This document shows, piece after piece, positions 25,880 through 35,460 of a stretch of 64,000 bases of DNA (positions are counted from its first letter, which is position 1; each line of letters begins with the position of its first letter). Under the pieces are notes generated by a model. It was not told where the DNA came from and made no database searches. It saw nothing but the letters and a program-made list of their open reading frames with translations. The stretch comes from Halobacterium hubeiense. Lineage in GTDB: Archaea; Halobacteriota; Halobacteria; Halobacteriales; Halobacteriaceae. The DNA is taken from positions 1,798,001 to 1,862,000 of the forward strand of contig NZ_LN831302.1 of the NCBI RefSeq assembly GCF_001488575.1. The letters run 5' to 3'. A program made the position numbers and the translations under genes.

Positions 25880-26893
25880 ATGAAAGTCGCACTCCTCGCG
25901 CACGAGAAGTTCCCCGACCGCGCGAAGACCGCAGTGGGCGTCCTCCGGTACGCCGACTACGACGTGGTCGCGGTGCTGGACCGGAACAACGACGGCACCC
26001 GCGTCAGCGACCACGTGCCGGACGTGCAGGACGCGCCCGTGGTGGCGTCGATGAGCGACGTGCCCGACGACGTTGACGCCCTGATTGTCGGCATCTCGCC
26101 CATCGGCGGCGCGTTCGACGAGTCGTGGCGGCCGGACGTGCGGAACGCGCTCGAACGCGGCTGCGACGTCTTCTCGGGGTTGCACTACTTCCTCGGGGAG
26201 GACGAGGAGTTCGCCGAGCTCGCCGCGGAGCACGGCGCCGAACTCTGGGACGTGCGGAAGCCGCCCGAGGACCTCGGCGTCGCCGATGGCGTCGTGGACA
26301 GCGTGGACGCGACGGTCGTCGCGACCGTGGGCACGGACTGCTCGGTCGGGAAGATGACCGCCACTCGGGAGCTGTACGAGGCCGCCCGCGAGGAGGGGCT
26401 GGACGCGGCGTTCGTCGCGACCGGCCAGACCGGCATCCTCATCGAGGGCGAGGGCATCCCCATCGACCGCGTGGTCTCGGACTTCGCCGCGGGCGCGGTC
26501 GAGCGGATGGTCTTGGAGGCGGGCGCGGACCACGACTACGTCTTCGTGGAGGGGCAGGCGAGCATCGTCCACCCCGCGTACTCGGGCGTCACCGCGAGCA
26601 TCGTCCACGGCGCCCAGCCCGACCACCTCGTGCTCTGCCACGAGGCCGGCCGCGACTCCGTGCACGGCTACGACCAGCAGCTCCCGCCCGTGGAGTCGTT
26701 CGTGGACCGCTACGAATCGTTCGCCGGCCCGGTCGCCGACGCGGACGTAATCGGCGGGATGTTGAACACGCGCGGCGTCGCCGACGACGAGGCCGCCCGC
26801 GAGGCCGTCGCGGACTTCGCGGACGCCATCGGGGCGCCAGCCGACGACCCCGTGCGGTTCGGCCCCGATACCGTCTTGGAGGTGATTCGATGA
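25880..26893 (+). CDS. dgcN: DUF1611 protein, DgcN-like D-glutamate N-acetyltransferase
   Basis: The 337-residue protein has an N-terminal Rossmann-like domain and a P-loop region GTDCSVGKMTAT (about residues 151-162), the DUF1611 signature. In marine bacteria DUF1611 enzymes of the DgcN type N-acetylate D-glutamate, and the partner DgcA racemises the product so that L-glutamate can be recovered. Here the next gene is an enolase-superfamily epimerase that overlaps by four bases, the same pairing. The exact substrate in haloarchaea is inferred from this pairing. Confidence 0.8.
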   Translation: MKVALLAHEKFPDRAKTAVGVLRYADYDVVAVLDRNNDGTRVSDHVPDVQDAPVVASMSDVPDDVDALIVGISPIGGAFDESWRPDVRNALERGCDVFSGLHYFLGEDEEFAELAAEHGAELWDVRKPPEDLGVADGVVDSVDATVVATVGTDCSVGKMTATRELYEAAREEGLDAAFVATGQTGILIEGEGIPIDRVVSDFAAGAVERMVLEAGADHDYVFVEGQASIVHPAYSGVTASIVHGAQPDHLVLCHEAGRDSVHGYDQQLPPVESFVDRYESFAGPVADADVIGGMLNTRGVADDEAAREAVADFADAIGAPADDPVRFGPDTVLEVIR

Positions 26894-27924
26894 AGGCGAG
26901 CTTCGAACGCCGCGAGTTCCCGCTGGAACACCCGTTCACTATCGCGCGCGGCACGCAGGAGACCGCCGCGAACGTCGTCGTGCGCGTCGAGGACGACGAG
27001 GGCAACGTCGGCGTCGGCGGCGCCGCGCCCTCGGCCCACTACGGGGAGACCGCCGGGACCGTCGAGGCCGTCATGCCGGAACTGCTGGCCGTCGTCGAGC
27101 GCGCCGACGACCCCCACGACCTCGCGCGCATCGAGACCGGGATGCGGGAGGTCGTCGCGGACAACCCCGCGGCGCGCGCCGCGGTCAGCATCGCGTGCCA
27201 CGACCTCGCCGCGAAGCGCGCCGACCTCCCGCTGTACCGCTACTGGGGGCTGGACGCCGCGAACACGCTGGACACCTCGTTCACTATCGGCATCGACGAC
27301 GAGGAGACGATGCGCCGGAAGACCGCGGAGGCCGTCGAAGCGGGCTACGGCACGCTGAAGGTCAAGCTCGGCACGAGCCGCGACGAACAGCTGCTGGCGG
27401 CGGTCCGGGAGACCGCGCCCGACGCCACCATCCGCGTGGACGCCAACGAGGCGTGGACGCCGAAAGAAGCGGTCCGCAACATCGAGTGGCTCGCGGACTA
27501 CGGCGTGGAGTTCGTCGAGCAGCCCGTGCCCGCCGAGAACCGCGAGGGGCTGAAGTACGTCTACGAGCGCTCGCCGCTCCCCATCGCAGCCGACGAGTCC
27601 TGCGTCGTCGCCAGCGACGTGCCGGAGGTCGCGGACCGCTGCGACATCGCGAACCTCAAGCTGATGAAGACCGGCGGGCTCCGGGAGGCCAAGCGCCTGA
27701 TTCACGCGGCTCGCGCGCACGGCCTCGAAGTCATGTGCGGGTGTATGATAGAGTCCAACGCCTCCATCGCGGCCGCCGCACACCTCGCGCCGCTGCTGGA
27801 CTACGCGGACCTCGACGGCTCGCTCCTGCTCGCCGAGGACGACTTCGACGGCGTCCCGATGCCCGCTGGCCACGTGGACCTGCAGGCCGTCGAGCGAGCG
27901 GGGACGGGCGCGCGAGAGGCCTGA
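26890..27924 (+). CDS. dgcA: Enolase-superfamily epimerase, DgcA-like
   Basis: The 344-residue protein belongs to the muconate-lactonising subgroup of the enolase superfamily. The catalytic K-x-K is Lys157/Lys159, the metal ligands are Asp184, Glu210 and Asp235, and the second base is Lys260. Members include dipeptide epimerases and N-acetyl-D-glutamate racemase (DgcA). The ATGA overlap with the DUF1611 gene favours the DgcA role. If so, the pair converts D-glutamate to L-glutamate through N-acetyl intermediates. Confidence 0.82.
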   Translation: MKASFERREFPLEHPFTIARGTQETAANVVVRVEDDEGNVGVGGAAPSAHYGETAGTVEAVMPELLAVVERADDPHDLARIETGMREVVADNPAARAAVSIACHDLAAKRADLPLYRYWGLDAANTLDTSFTIGIDDEETMRRKTAEAVEAGYGTLKVKLGTSRDEQLLAAVRETAPDATIRVDANEAWTPKEAVRNIEWLADYGVEFVEQPVPAENREGLKYVYERSPLPIAADESCVVASDVPEVADRCDIANLKLMKTGGLREAKRLIHAARAHGLEVMCGCMIESNASIAAAAHLAPLLDYADLDGSLLLAEDDFDGVPMPAGHVDLQAVERAGTGAREA

Positions 27925-28012
27925 CGCGCGGTTTGAATCTTCCGGGCGTGCGGCACGCGCTCGCACCGTCTCAACAGGCTTATGGGTGCCTCCGGGCGAA
28001 CTAACGGACAGC

Positions 28013-29938
28013 ATGAGCACCGTTACTGTGACGCTCCCGGACGGCGCGACGCTCGACGTCGAGTCCGGGGCGACGGTCGAGGACGTAGCGTACGAAATTG
28101 GGCCCGGCCTCGGCCGTGACACAGTCGCCGGGAAACTCGACGGCGAACTCGTCGCGAAGGAGGAACCCATCACGGAGGACCGCGAGATCGAAATCGTCAC
28201 CGAGGACTCCGACGACTACCTCGACGTCCTCCGGCACACGGCCGCGCACGTGCTCGCGCAGGCCGTGCTCCGCCACCACCCCGACGCGAAACTCACCATC
28301 GGGCCGTACACCGACGAGGGGTTCTACTACGACATCGCGGACGTCGAACTCGACGCCGACGACCTCGAAGAGATTCAAGCGGAGGCCGAGGACATCATCG
28401 AGGCCGACTACGACGTCGAGCGCGTCGAGTACGACCGCGAGGAGGCCGTCGAGAAGTACGAGGACAACCCGTTCAAGCGCGAGATTCTCGACACCGAGGC
28501 GGCCGGCGAGGACCCCGTGAGCTTCTACCGGCAGGACGGCTTCGAGGACCTCTGTCAGGGGCCGCACGTCGATTCCACGGGCGAAATCGGCGGCTTCGAA
28601 GTGCTGGAGACCTCGGCGGCGTACTGGCGTGGCGACGAGGACCGCGAGACGCTCACGCGCGTCTACGGCACGGCGTTCCCCACCGAGGACGGTCTGGAGG
28701 AGTACCTCCAGCGACGCGAGGAGGCCAAGGAGCGCGACCACCGGAAGCTCGGCTCCGAGATGGACCTGTTCTCCATCCCGGACGTCACCGGCCCCGGTCT
28801 GCCCCTCTACCACCCCAACGGGAAGACCGTGCTGCGGGAGCTCTCGGACTACGTCCACGAGCTGAACCGCGACATGGGCTACGACGAGGTCGAGACGCCG
28901 CACCTCTTCCGGACGGAGCTGTGGAAGCAGTCCGGGCACTACGACAACTACGTCGACGACATGTTCCTGATGGACGTCGACGACGAGGAGTACGGCCTGA
29001 AGCCGATGAACTGCCCGGGCCACGCCACCATCTTCGACCAGTCCTCGTGGAGCTACCGCGACCTCCCCGTGCGGTACTTCGAGGACGGGAAGGTGTACCG
29101 CCGCGAGCAGCGCGGCGAACTCTCCGGACTCAGCCGGGTGTGGGCGTTCACCATCGACGACGGCCACGTGTTCGCGCGCGCCGACCAGATCGAGGAGGAG
29201 GTCCGGCGCATCATGGACCTCATCTTCGAGGTGCTGGACACGTTCGACCTCGACTACGAGGTCGCGCTCGCCACCCGTCCCGAGAAGTCCGTCGGCAGCG
29301 ACGAAATCTGGGAGCAGTCCGAGAGCCAGCTCCGGGACGTGCTCGACCAGCAGAACGTCGACTACGACCTCGAACCCGGCGACGGCGCGTTCTACGGGCC
29401 GAAGGTGGACTTCGCGTTCGAGGACGCGCTCGGGCGCACGTGGGACGGCCCGACCGTCCAGCTGGACTTCAACATGCCGGACCGCTTCGACCTCGAGTAC
29501 ACGGGGTCGGACAACGAGGCCCACCAGCCGGTGATGATTCACCGCGCGCTCTACGGGAGCTACGAGCGGTTCTTCATGGTGCTCATCGAGCACTACAACG
29601 GCCGCTTCCCGACGTGGCTGGCACCCGAGCAGGTCCGCATCCTCCCCGTGACCGACGACAACCTCGGGTACGCCCACCGCGTGAAGAACGAACTGGAGGG
29701 CTACCGCGTGGAGGTCGAGGACCGCGACTGGACTGTCGGCCGGAAAATCCAGCAGGCCCACGACGACAACGTCCCCTACATGCTCGTCCTCGGCGACGAC
29801 GAGGAGGAAGCCGGGACGGTCTCCGTGCGCGACCGTCAGGAGCGCGAGCGCAACGACGTCGACCTCGACGCGTTCCTCGACCACCTCGACAGCGAAGTCG
29901 AACAGAAGCGCACGGAACCGGACTTCGTCGACGAGTAA
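28013..29938 (+). CDS. thrS: Threonyl-tRNA synthetase, bacterial-type
   Basis: The 641-residue class II synthetase attaches threonine to its tRNA. It has an N-terminal TGS domain (residues 1-62), an editing domain with [10 protein letters not shown], a catalytic core with MNCPGH and the class II motifs, and a C-terminal anticodon-binding domain. The presence of a TGS and bacterial N2 editing domain, not the archaeal editing domain, shows the bacterial-type enzyme found in haloarchaea. The ATG at 28013 follows a TATA-like GGCTTATGG by about 30 bases. Confidence 0.95.
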   Translation: MSTVTVTLPDGATLDVESGATVEDVAYEIGPGLGRDTVAGKLDGELVAKEEPITEDREIEIVTEDSDDYLDVLRHTAAHVLAQAVLRHHPDAKLTIGPYTDEGFYYDIADVELDADDLEEIQAEAEDIIEADYDVERVEYDREEAVEKYEDNPFKREILDTEAAGEDPVSFYRQDGFEDLCQGPHVDSTGEIGGFEVLETSAAYWRGDEDRETLTRVYGTAFPTEDGLEEYLQRREEAKERDHRKLGSEMDLFSIPDVTGPGLPLYHPNGKTVLRELSDYVHELNRDMGYDEVETPHLFRTELWKQSGHYDNYVDDMFLMDVDDEEYGLKPMNCPGHATIFDQSSWSYRDLPVRYFEDGKVYRREQRGELSGLSRVWAFTIDDGHVFARADQIEEEVRRIMDLIFEVLDTFDLDYEVALATRPEKSVGSDEIWEQSESQLRDVLDQQNVDYDLEPGDGAFYGPKVDFAFEDALGRTWDGPTVQLDFNMPDRFDLEYTGSDNEAHQPVMIHRALYGSYERFFMVLIEHYNGRFPTWLAPEQVRILPVTDDNLGYAHRVKNELEGYRVEVEDRDWTVGRKIQQAHDDNVPYMLVLGDDEEEAGTVSVRDRQERERNDVDLDAFLDHLDSEVEQKRTEPDFVDE

Positions 29939-29944
29939 TCCCTT

Positions 29945-31174
29945 TTAGTCGCCGACGTGGAAGTTCGGCGGTTCGCGGCGCGGCGCCGCCGTCTGGAGGA
30001 AGCCGACGAGGGGACTGCCGACGAACCCGACCAGCGCCGCGAGGAAGACGGGCGTGATGCTGGCGCCGTCGGTCAGCGCGATGGCGATGAGCGCCGACGA
30101 CAGCGGCGTCCCGGTGACGACGGCGTTGAACGCGGCCATCCCCGCGAGCATCGAGAGTATCGGCGGGAGCGCGGGGACGACCGTCGACGCCGCCAGCCCG
30201 AGCACCGCGCCCATGAACATGTGCGGGACGATGAGCCCGCCGATCCAGTTGCCGTTGATGGTGAACGCCGCCGCGACCATCGTGCCAAGCAGCGTCGCAA
30301 CGAGCACCCCGAGCCCGAGGTCGGTGCCGACGAGCTGGTTCATCTTGCTGCCGCCGTAGAAGTACGTCAGGGGGAGCGCGTAGCCGAGCAGGCCGATGGC
30401 GAGGCCGGCGACGGTCGTGCGGACGTAGATGGCGGGCGACCAGCGGTTGAACAGCCGCCCCACGGCGTCGAAGATGGTCGTGTAGAGTGCGCCGAACGGG
30501 ATGGCGACGACAGCGACTGCGGCCGCGGCGACCAACTGGCTGCCCGAGATTGGCGCGACGGCGGAGACGTGCCACGTCGGGAACAGGTGGAAGCCGCCGA
30601 TTGCCGCCTCCGTGAGGTAGCCCGCGAAGCTCGCGACGAACGTCGGGATGATGGCCTCGTAGTACTCCAGCCCGCGCTCGTGGGGGAGTTCCAGCCACAG
30701 CAGCGCGCCGCCGATGGGCGCGCCGAGGATGGCGCCGAACCCCGCGCCCATCCCCGCGAGCGTGAGGAGCTTCTCGGCGTTCGGCACGCCGAACGTCTCC
30801 GCGGCCTGCGTGCCGAAGCTCCCGCCGACGACGCTCATCACGCCTTCCGGGCCGGCGTTCTGCCCCGCGATGAGTCCGATAAAGCCGACCGGGACTGTGG
30901 GGACGTTCTCCGCGAGCGGGACGCTGCCCTCGTCGTGGAACTGGCGGACGAGCGCGGCGAGCGCGCCCGGGTAGTACGTCTTGTAGAGGATGGCGCCGAT
31001 GAGGACGCCGGCCGCCACGCTGACCGGGATGCGCCAGTAGGTTGCCTCGAAGGTGTGCCAGAGCGCGTGCTTGGCGGCCAGCCACGCCACCCGAAACCCC
31101 GTGGCGACGAGGCCGACCGCGACGCCGAGCACGGCCGCGCACGCGAGCAGTTTCGAGAACCGACGCTGGTCCAT
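29945..31174 (-). CDS. ClC-family chloride channel or transporter
   Basis: The 409-residue protein has about ten or more membrane helices and the ClC pore motif, seen as AGQNAGPEGVMS with the gating glutamate. Other signature loops include GAGFGAILGAPIGG. It lacks C-terminal CBS domains. ClC proteins move chloride passively or exchange it for protons; in a chloride-rich halophile either is plausible. The start at 31174 (MDQRRF) is chosen because the first helix begins soon after. It is convergent with thrS, six bases apart. Confidence 0.88.
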   Translation of the reverse strand: MDQRRFSKLLACAAVLGVAVGLVATGFRVAWLAAKHALWHTFEATYWRIPVSVAAGVLIGAILYKTYYPGALAALVRQFHDEGSVPLAENVPTVPVGFIGLIAGQNAGPEGVMSVVGGSFGTQAAETFGVPNAEKLLTLAGMGAGFGAILGAPIGGALLWLELPHERGLEYYEAIIPTFVASFAGYLTEAAIGGFHLFPTWHVSAVAPISGSQLVAAAAVAVVAIPFGALYTTIFDAVGRLFNRWSPAIYVRTTVAGLAIGLLGYALPLTYFYGGSKMNQLVGTDLGLGVLVATLLGTMVAAAFTINGNWIGGLIVPHMFMGAVLGLAASTVVPALPPILSMLAGMAAFNAVVTGTPLSSALIAIALTDGASITPVFLAALVGFVGSPLVGFLQTAAPRREPPNFHVGD

Positions 31175-31223
31175 CACGCCGGTCCGACGCCCGGAGCGGG
31201 GACGTAGCTTACGATTCGGGGCG

Positions 31224-31652
31224 TCAGCGCGTCCGGCGCGCGACAAGCACGGGGCGGTTGGCGTTCCGGACGACGCGCTCGGTGACGCTCCCCGAGAGCA
31301 GCCTGCTGACGCCCGTGCGGCCGTGGGTCGCCATCACGACGAGGTCGACGCCCGCCTCGTCGGCGTAGTCGAGAATCTCGCGGTGTGGCGTCCCGCTCCG
31401 AATCTCCGTTTCGGCGTCGAGGCCACGGTCGTCGGCGGCCGCGGCGACGGTCTCGACGGCGCGCTCGGCGGCCGCGACGACGCTCGACTCGCCGACGTCG
31501 CCGCTGCCGACGATGCTCGCGCGCTCGGACTCGGGGACGACGTAGAGCGCGTGGACGACCGCGTCGAACTCCGCCGCGAGGTCGAGGCCGTGCGTGACGC
31601 CGGCGGAGGCGGCGTCGCTGCCGTCCGTCGGCACGAGGACCGCGTCGTACAT
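31224..31652 (-). CDS. Universal stress protein, UspA family
   Basis: The 142-residue protein starts with VLVPTDGSDAA and ends with MATHGRTGVSRLLSGS, the Gx2Gx9G(S/T) ATP-binding signature of the UspA fold. It is cytoplasmic and probably dimeric. It lies just upstream of the chloride channel gene in the same direction (49-base gap), so the pair may be co-expressed under osmotic or ionic stress. Confidence 0.92.
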   Translation of the reverse strand: MYDAVLVPTDGSDAASAGVTHGLDLAAEFDAVVHALYVVPESERASIVGSGDVGESSVVAAAERAVETVAAAADDRGLDAETEIRSGTPHREILDYADEAGVDLVVMATHGRTGVSRLLSGSVTERVVRNANRPVLVARRTR

Positions 31653-31704
31653 GCGACGGGGTAGAACAGACGGCCACGTAAGTGTCGGGTGCGGCGACGC
31701 GCGC

Positions 31705-32733
31705 TCAGTTGTCGACGTCCCCGCTGCGCTCGGTCTCCCGGAGCACGAACGGGCCGATGGAGAGCGTGCGCTTCGTGATGATGACGATGCGGAGGATGTA
31801 CGACAGCAGCAGCGCGAACGGCAGCACGGTGACGGTGACGGCCGCGCTCACGAGGAACAGCGCGTGGTTGACTCCGAATGTGCTCCGTGGGTACGCCGCC
31901 GGGTCGAGGAACAGCAGCGACACGATGGCGACCACGAGCGCGGGCACGGCGGCGTACAGCAGCGTCCGCGAGAGGTCCGACAGCTCCCACTGGAAGTACA
32001 GCGTCTTGAAGTGCTCGCGCGCCGGCCCGAACAGCGCCAGCGTGTCCAAGAGGTCGTCGAGGGCCGCGTGGGCGTCTTCGCCGAGCGCGTCGCCGTGTTC
32101 GGCGCGGAGGCGTTCGCCCGCGTACAGCTTCCACGAGTAGTTGTAGTTCAGCGCCGCCCACACCACGTCGAACTCCCCGAACTGGGCGCCGTCGAGCTGG
32201 CTCGCGACTTCGCTGGCGTTCTCCGCGACGCTCTCCGTGTATCCGGCGACCGCCTCGCCCGCTTCGCCGTCGGGCGCGGCGTCGGCGAGCGCGTTCGCCT
32301 GCTCGCGGGTCGCCTCCACGAGCCCGCGGAGGAACGCCGACGGCTCCGCCGGTGCGACGTTCATCCCGGCGGCGTCGGCGGCGTCCTCGCGGAACGACAG
32401 CGCGCCCTCCATGCGCTCGCGCTGGTCGCCCGCCGCGCCGAGCTCCTGGGAGAGCACGAGCTGGCTCAGCGTGAGCACGAGCGTCACGCCCGTAATCGTC
32501 GCCGCGACGAGCGCGTCGAACAGCGTCTCGTGGGGGTCGCCGTCGGTCAACAGCTCGTAGGCGGACGTCGGCAACAGCGTGCCGGCGGCGACCATCGAAC
32601 AGAACAGCACCGCGAGCACGCCGGCCGCGACGGCGCGCCGGTCGGCGTCCAACACGACCCAGACCCACCGGCTGCTGCGCGGGACGCGCTCGCGCAACTG
32701 GTCGCTCGGCGTGCCCTCGTCGCTGTCGGCCAT
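31705..32733 (-). CDS. Four-helix membrane protein, paralogue of the 34430 gene
   Basis: The 342-residue protein has two helices near the N-terminus (about 28-50 and 70-95), a long soluble middle rich in charged helices, and two helices near the C-terminus (about 255-320). The stretch AREHFKTLYFQWELSDLS matches [18 protein letters not shown] in the protein at 34430-35386. The two paralogues flank pspA, which suggests an envelope-stress role, but the family function is unknown to me. It starts with ATG at 32733. Confidence 0.7.
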   Translation of the reverse strand: MADSDEGTPSDQLRERVPRSSRWVWVVLDADRRAVAAGVLAVLFCSMVAAGTLLPTSAYELLTDGDPHETLFDALVAATITGVTLVLTLSQLVLSQELGAAGDQRERMEGALSFREDAADAAGMNVAPAEPSAFLRGLVEATREQANALADAAPDGEAGEAVAGYTESVAENASEVASQLDGAQFGEFDVVWAALNYNYSWKLYAGERLRAEHGDALGEDAHAALDDLLDTLALFGPAREHFKTLYFQWELSDLSRTLLYAAVPALVVAIVSLLFLDPAAYPRSTFGVNHALFLVSAAVTVTVLPFALLLSYILRIVIITKRTLSIGPFVLRETERSGDVDN

Positions 32734-32794
32734 ACCCGGCCTTCGACGCACGCACGGAAAACAGTAGTCGCCACGACGCGCTCGCCGCAGCCGG

Positions 32795-33580
32795 CTACGC
32801 CTGCTCTTCTTCCTCGCGGATGGTCTCCAGCTCCGCTTCCACGGCCTCGTCGCCGTCCGCGCCGCGCTCGACGGCGTCCTCGCCGCGGACGTCCGCGCGC
32901 AGCTCGTCCAGCTCTGCTTCGACTTCGCGGTCCCCGCGTTCGGCGTCGAGCTCGCGGTCGATGCGGTCGCGGTCGTCGCCCAGCGGGCCGTCGAGGACCC
33001 CGCGCTCGTCGAGTTCGTCCATCGCAGCGGCGCGGGCCTCCAGCTCCTCGGTCTGGTCTTCCGCGCGCTCGATGGCACGCGTCACCTCGCTGGCCTCGTC
33101 GCCGACCCCAGTGACCGCCTCCGAGACGCGCGTCTGGGCCTGCGCGGCCTCGTGGCGCGCCTTCATCGTCTCCTTCTTCGTGCGGAACTCCTCGACGCGC
33201 GCCTCCAGTTCCTCCTTCTCGTCTTCGAGGTCGCGCTGAGTAGATTCGAGGTCCGCAATCTGGTCGTCTATCTCCTCGACCTGGTCGCGCTTCTGTCGCT
33301 TCTTCTCCAGCGCGCGCCGCGCGAGGTCGTCGCGGTCCTGCCGGACCGCCTCGCGGGCCTGCTCGGCGTGCTTCTCGGCGTTGCGCTGGAGGCGCTCGCG
33401 CTGGACCTCGAGGCGCTTCTTCTGCGCGGTGAGGTCCGCCAGCCCCTTCTCGACGTCCCGCAGTTCGTCGCGCAGGCGCTGGTAGGAGTAGTCCAGCGTC
33501 TCCGTCGGGTCTTCGGCGGAACTGACGACGGCGTTCAGTTTCGACCGGACCGCGTACGAGAGGCGTGACACGATACCCAT
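32795..33580 (-). CDS. pspA: PspA/IM30-family protein
   Basis: The 261-residue protein is almost entirely coiled coil. It begins with the membrane-contacting helix of the PspA/IM30/Vipp1 family (MGIVSRLSYAVRSKLN). PspA proteins assemble on damaged membranes and keep the proton gradient. The charged tail is longer than in bacterial PspA. The TATA-like GTTTTACG lies about 30 bases before the ATG at 33580. Downstream, in the same direction, is a four-helix membrane protein. Confidence 0.85.
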   Translation of the reverse strand: MGIVSRLSYAVRSKLNAVVSSAEDPTETLDYSYQRLRDELRDVEKGLADLTAQKKRLEVQRERLQRNAEKHAEQAREAVRQDRDDLARRALEKKRQKRDQVEEIDDQIADLESTQRDLEDEKEELEARVEEFRTKKETMKARHEAAQAQTRVSEAVTGVGDEASEVTRAIERAEDQTEELEARAAAMDELDERGVLDGPLGDDRDRIDRELDAERGDREVEAELDELRADVRGEDAVERGADGDEAVEAELETIREEEEQA

Positions 33581-33619
33581 ACACACGACTTTGGGCTCTG
33601 GACGTAAAACGTTCACCGG

Positions 33620-33735
33620 CGTGCTCGAACGCAGTGAGAGCACGTTACCACGAACGGCGAGCGGAGCGAGCCGTGAGTCGCGTGCCCGACCGAAGGGAGG
33701 GCACGTTCGGGCGAGCGGCGACCAACGGGAGCCGC
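33620..33735 (+). repeat. Array of four stem-loops with a shared 11-base loop
   Basis: Four perfect hairpins stand in tandem between the divergent pspA and hydrolase genes. Stems are CGTGCTC (33620-33644), ACGGC (33654-33674), CGTGCCC (33681-33705) and GCGGC (33715-33735). The stems differ, but each loop is exactly 11 bases: GAACGCAGTGA, GAGCGGAGCGA, GACCGAAGGGA and GACCAACGGGA. All begin and end with GA, and loop positions 3/9 and 4/8 always pair. The same loop occurs at five further places in the window. Confidence 0.7.
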
Positions 33736-33783
33736 GAACTCGTGACCGCAGCCTACACCACGGTCGGCCGCCAACGGCGCCGT

Positions 33784-34386
33784 ATGCAACAGGAGACCGT
33801 GCTGGTGCCGGGCGCGCGAGACGTGGAAGCGACGCTCGATTCGCCCGACGGGAACGCGTCGGCGTGCGTCGTGCTGTGTCCGCCGCATCCACAGCACCGC
33901 GGGCACCGCGGCGACGACCGCCTCGTCGCCGTCGCGGAGTACCTGACCGAGCGCGGCGTCGCGGCGCTGCGCTTCGACTACGGCGACTGGGACGAGGGAC
34001 TCGGGGAGCGCGAGGACGCACGGAACGCACTCCGGTGGGCGAGCGAGCGCTACGACACCGTGGGCCTGTTCGGGTTCAGTTTCGGCGGGTCGATAGCCGC
34101 GCTCGCCGCCGCGAGCGTGGACGTCACCCTCTGTGCGGTGTCGCTGCTCGCGCCGACCGCCGAACTCGAAGCCGGGCTGAACGCCGCGGACGCGCTCGCG
34201 GACGTGGCGGCGCCGCTACAGGTCGTCTACGCGACCCGCGACACGACCGCGGACTGGGAGCCGGTCGTGGAAGCCGCCCGCGAACTGGACTGCGAGGTCG
34301 TGGAACTGGACGCCGACCACTTCTTCGTCGGGAAGACCGACCGCGTCGCGGAGGCCGTCGGCCCCTTCCTCGCGCAGTCCTGCTAG
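33784..34386 (+). CDS. Alpha/beta hydrolase
   Basis: The 200-residue protein has the alpha/beta-hydrolase fold: a CVVLCPPHPQHRG oxyanion-region strand, the nucleophile elbow GFSFGGS (Ser in GxSxG), and a late DADHFF histidine. It is cytoplasmic. It resembles the short dienelactone hydrolase-like or acyl-peptidase-like hydrolases seen in many archaea; the substrate is unknown. ATG at 33784 follows the stem-loop array. Confidence 0.85.
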   Translation: MQQETVLVPGARDVEATLDSPDGNASACVVLCPPHPQHRGHRGDDRLVAVAEYLTERGVAALRFDYGDWDEGLGEREDARNALRWASERYDTVGLFGFSFGGSIAALAAASVDVTLCAVSLLAPTAELEAGLNAADALADVAAPLQVVYATRDTTADWEPVVEAARELDCEVVELDADHFFVGKTDRVAEAVGPFLAQSC

Positions 34387-34429
34387 GACCGCCGCAACCG
34401 CTATCAGGCGCCGCGTTCACGGTCCGGCC

Positions 34430-35386
34430 ATGACGAGTCGCTGGACGTCGCTCTCGCGGTGGGTGTTGCTGACCGGCGACCGCCGCGCCGTCGCCGCCGC
34501 GCTGCTGGCCGCGTTCGCGGTGCTGTTCGGACCCGTCGGCCACCTCGTCACGCTCGGCGGCGGCGGCCGCGAGACGACGGTGCCGCTGGTGACGACGCTG
34601 CTGTCGGGGAACTTCGTGCTAGTCTCCATCGTCGTCTCGGTCAACTCCGTGTTCGTCTCCGGCGAGCAGAGCCCGCTCGGCCAGCAGTTCGGCCGCATCC
34701 GGGACACCGCGGAGTTCCGCCGGCAACTCGAATCGGTCGTGGAGGCCGACCACGTGCCCGCCGACCCCGAAGGGTTCCTGCAGGTGCTCACCGGGGACAT
34801 CGTCGAGCGCGGGCAGCGCCTGCAGGACGACGTGCCGCCCGCGGACGTCGACGTTCGCGCGGACCTCGACGCCTACCTCGACCGGCTCGGCGCGGCATCC
34901 GGGGAGATGAACGCCCGGCTCCGGGACGTCGAGCGCCCGCTGGAAGCGGTGCTGGCGACGATGCGCTTCGACTACGCGCGGCAGGTCGAGGACCTCCAGC
35001 GGCTCCGGGCCGAGCACGGCGACGACCTCCCCGAGCAAGCGGCCACCACGCTCGAGGAGACGCTGGACCTGCTGGAGTACTTCGCGGTCGCCCGCGCGTA
35101 CTTCAAGTCGCTGTACCTCCGCCGGGAGTTCGCGGGGCTCTCCACGAACCTCGTCTACGTCGCCGTCCCCTCCATCGCGGCGGTCTCCTTTTTCCTGCTG
35201 CACTTCTCTCAGTTGCCGAGTACGCACGCGCTGGTCGTCGCCGTCCACGTGCTCGCGCTCGCGCCGTTCGCGCTGCTGTCGGCGTACGTCGTCCGCGTCG
35301 CCGCCATCTCGCGGCGCACCGAGTCCCCCGGCCACTTCGTGTTCGGGGACGGCGAACCCGGCGTCCCCGGCGTCTCCTCGCCGTAG
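34430..35386 (+). CDS. Four-helix membrane protein, paralogue of the 31705 gene
   Basis: The 318-residue protein has two N-terminal helices, a long soluble helical middle and two C-terminal helices. The stretch around [15 protein letters not shown] and the following VYVAVPS helix match the 31705-32733 protein. It begins 43 bases after the hydrolase gene and may share its transcript. The function is unknown. The two paralogues on either side of pspA suggest a common membrane-stress role. Confidence 0.7.
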   Translation: MTSRWTSLSRWVLLTGDRRAVAAALLAAFAVLFGPVGHLVTLGGGGRETTVPLVTTLLSGNFVLVSIVVSVNSVFVSGEQSPLGQQFGRIRDTAEFRRQLESVVEADHVPADPEGFLQVLTGDIVERGQRLQDDVPPADVDVRADLDAYLDRLGAASGEMNARLRDVERPLEAVLATMRFDYARQVEDLQRLRAEHGDDLPEQAATTLEETLDLLEYFAVARAYFKSLYLRREFAGLSTNLVYVAVPSIAAVSFFLLHFSQLPSTHALVVAVHVLALAPFALLSAYVVRVAAISRRTESPGHFVFGDGEPGVPGVSSP

Positions 35387-35460
35387 GGGATGACGTGCCA
35401 GCAGCTGGCGAACGACGCCCGTCCCGAAACCGTTTTTGCCGCGCCCGCCGCACGGTCAGT

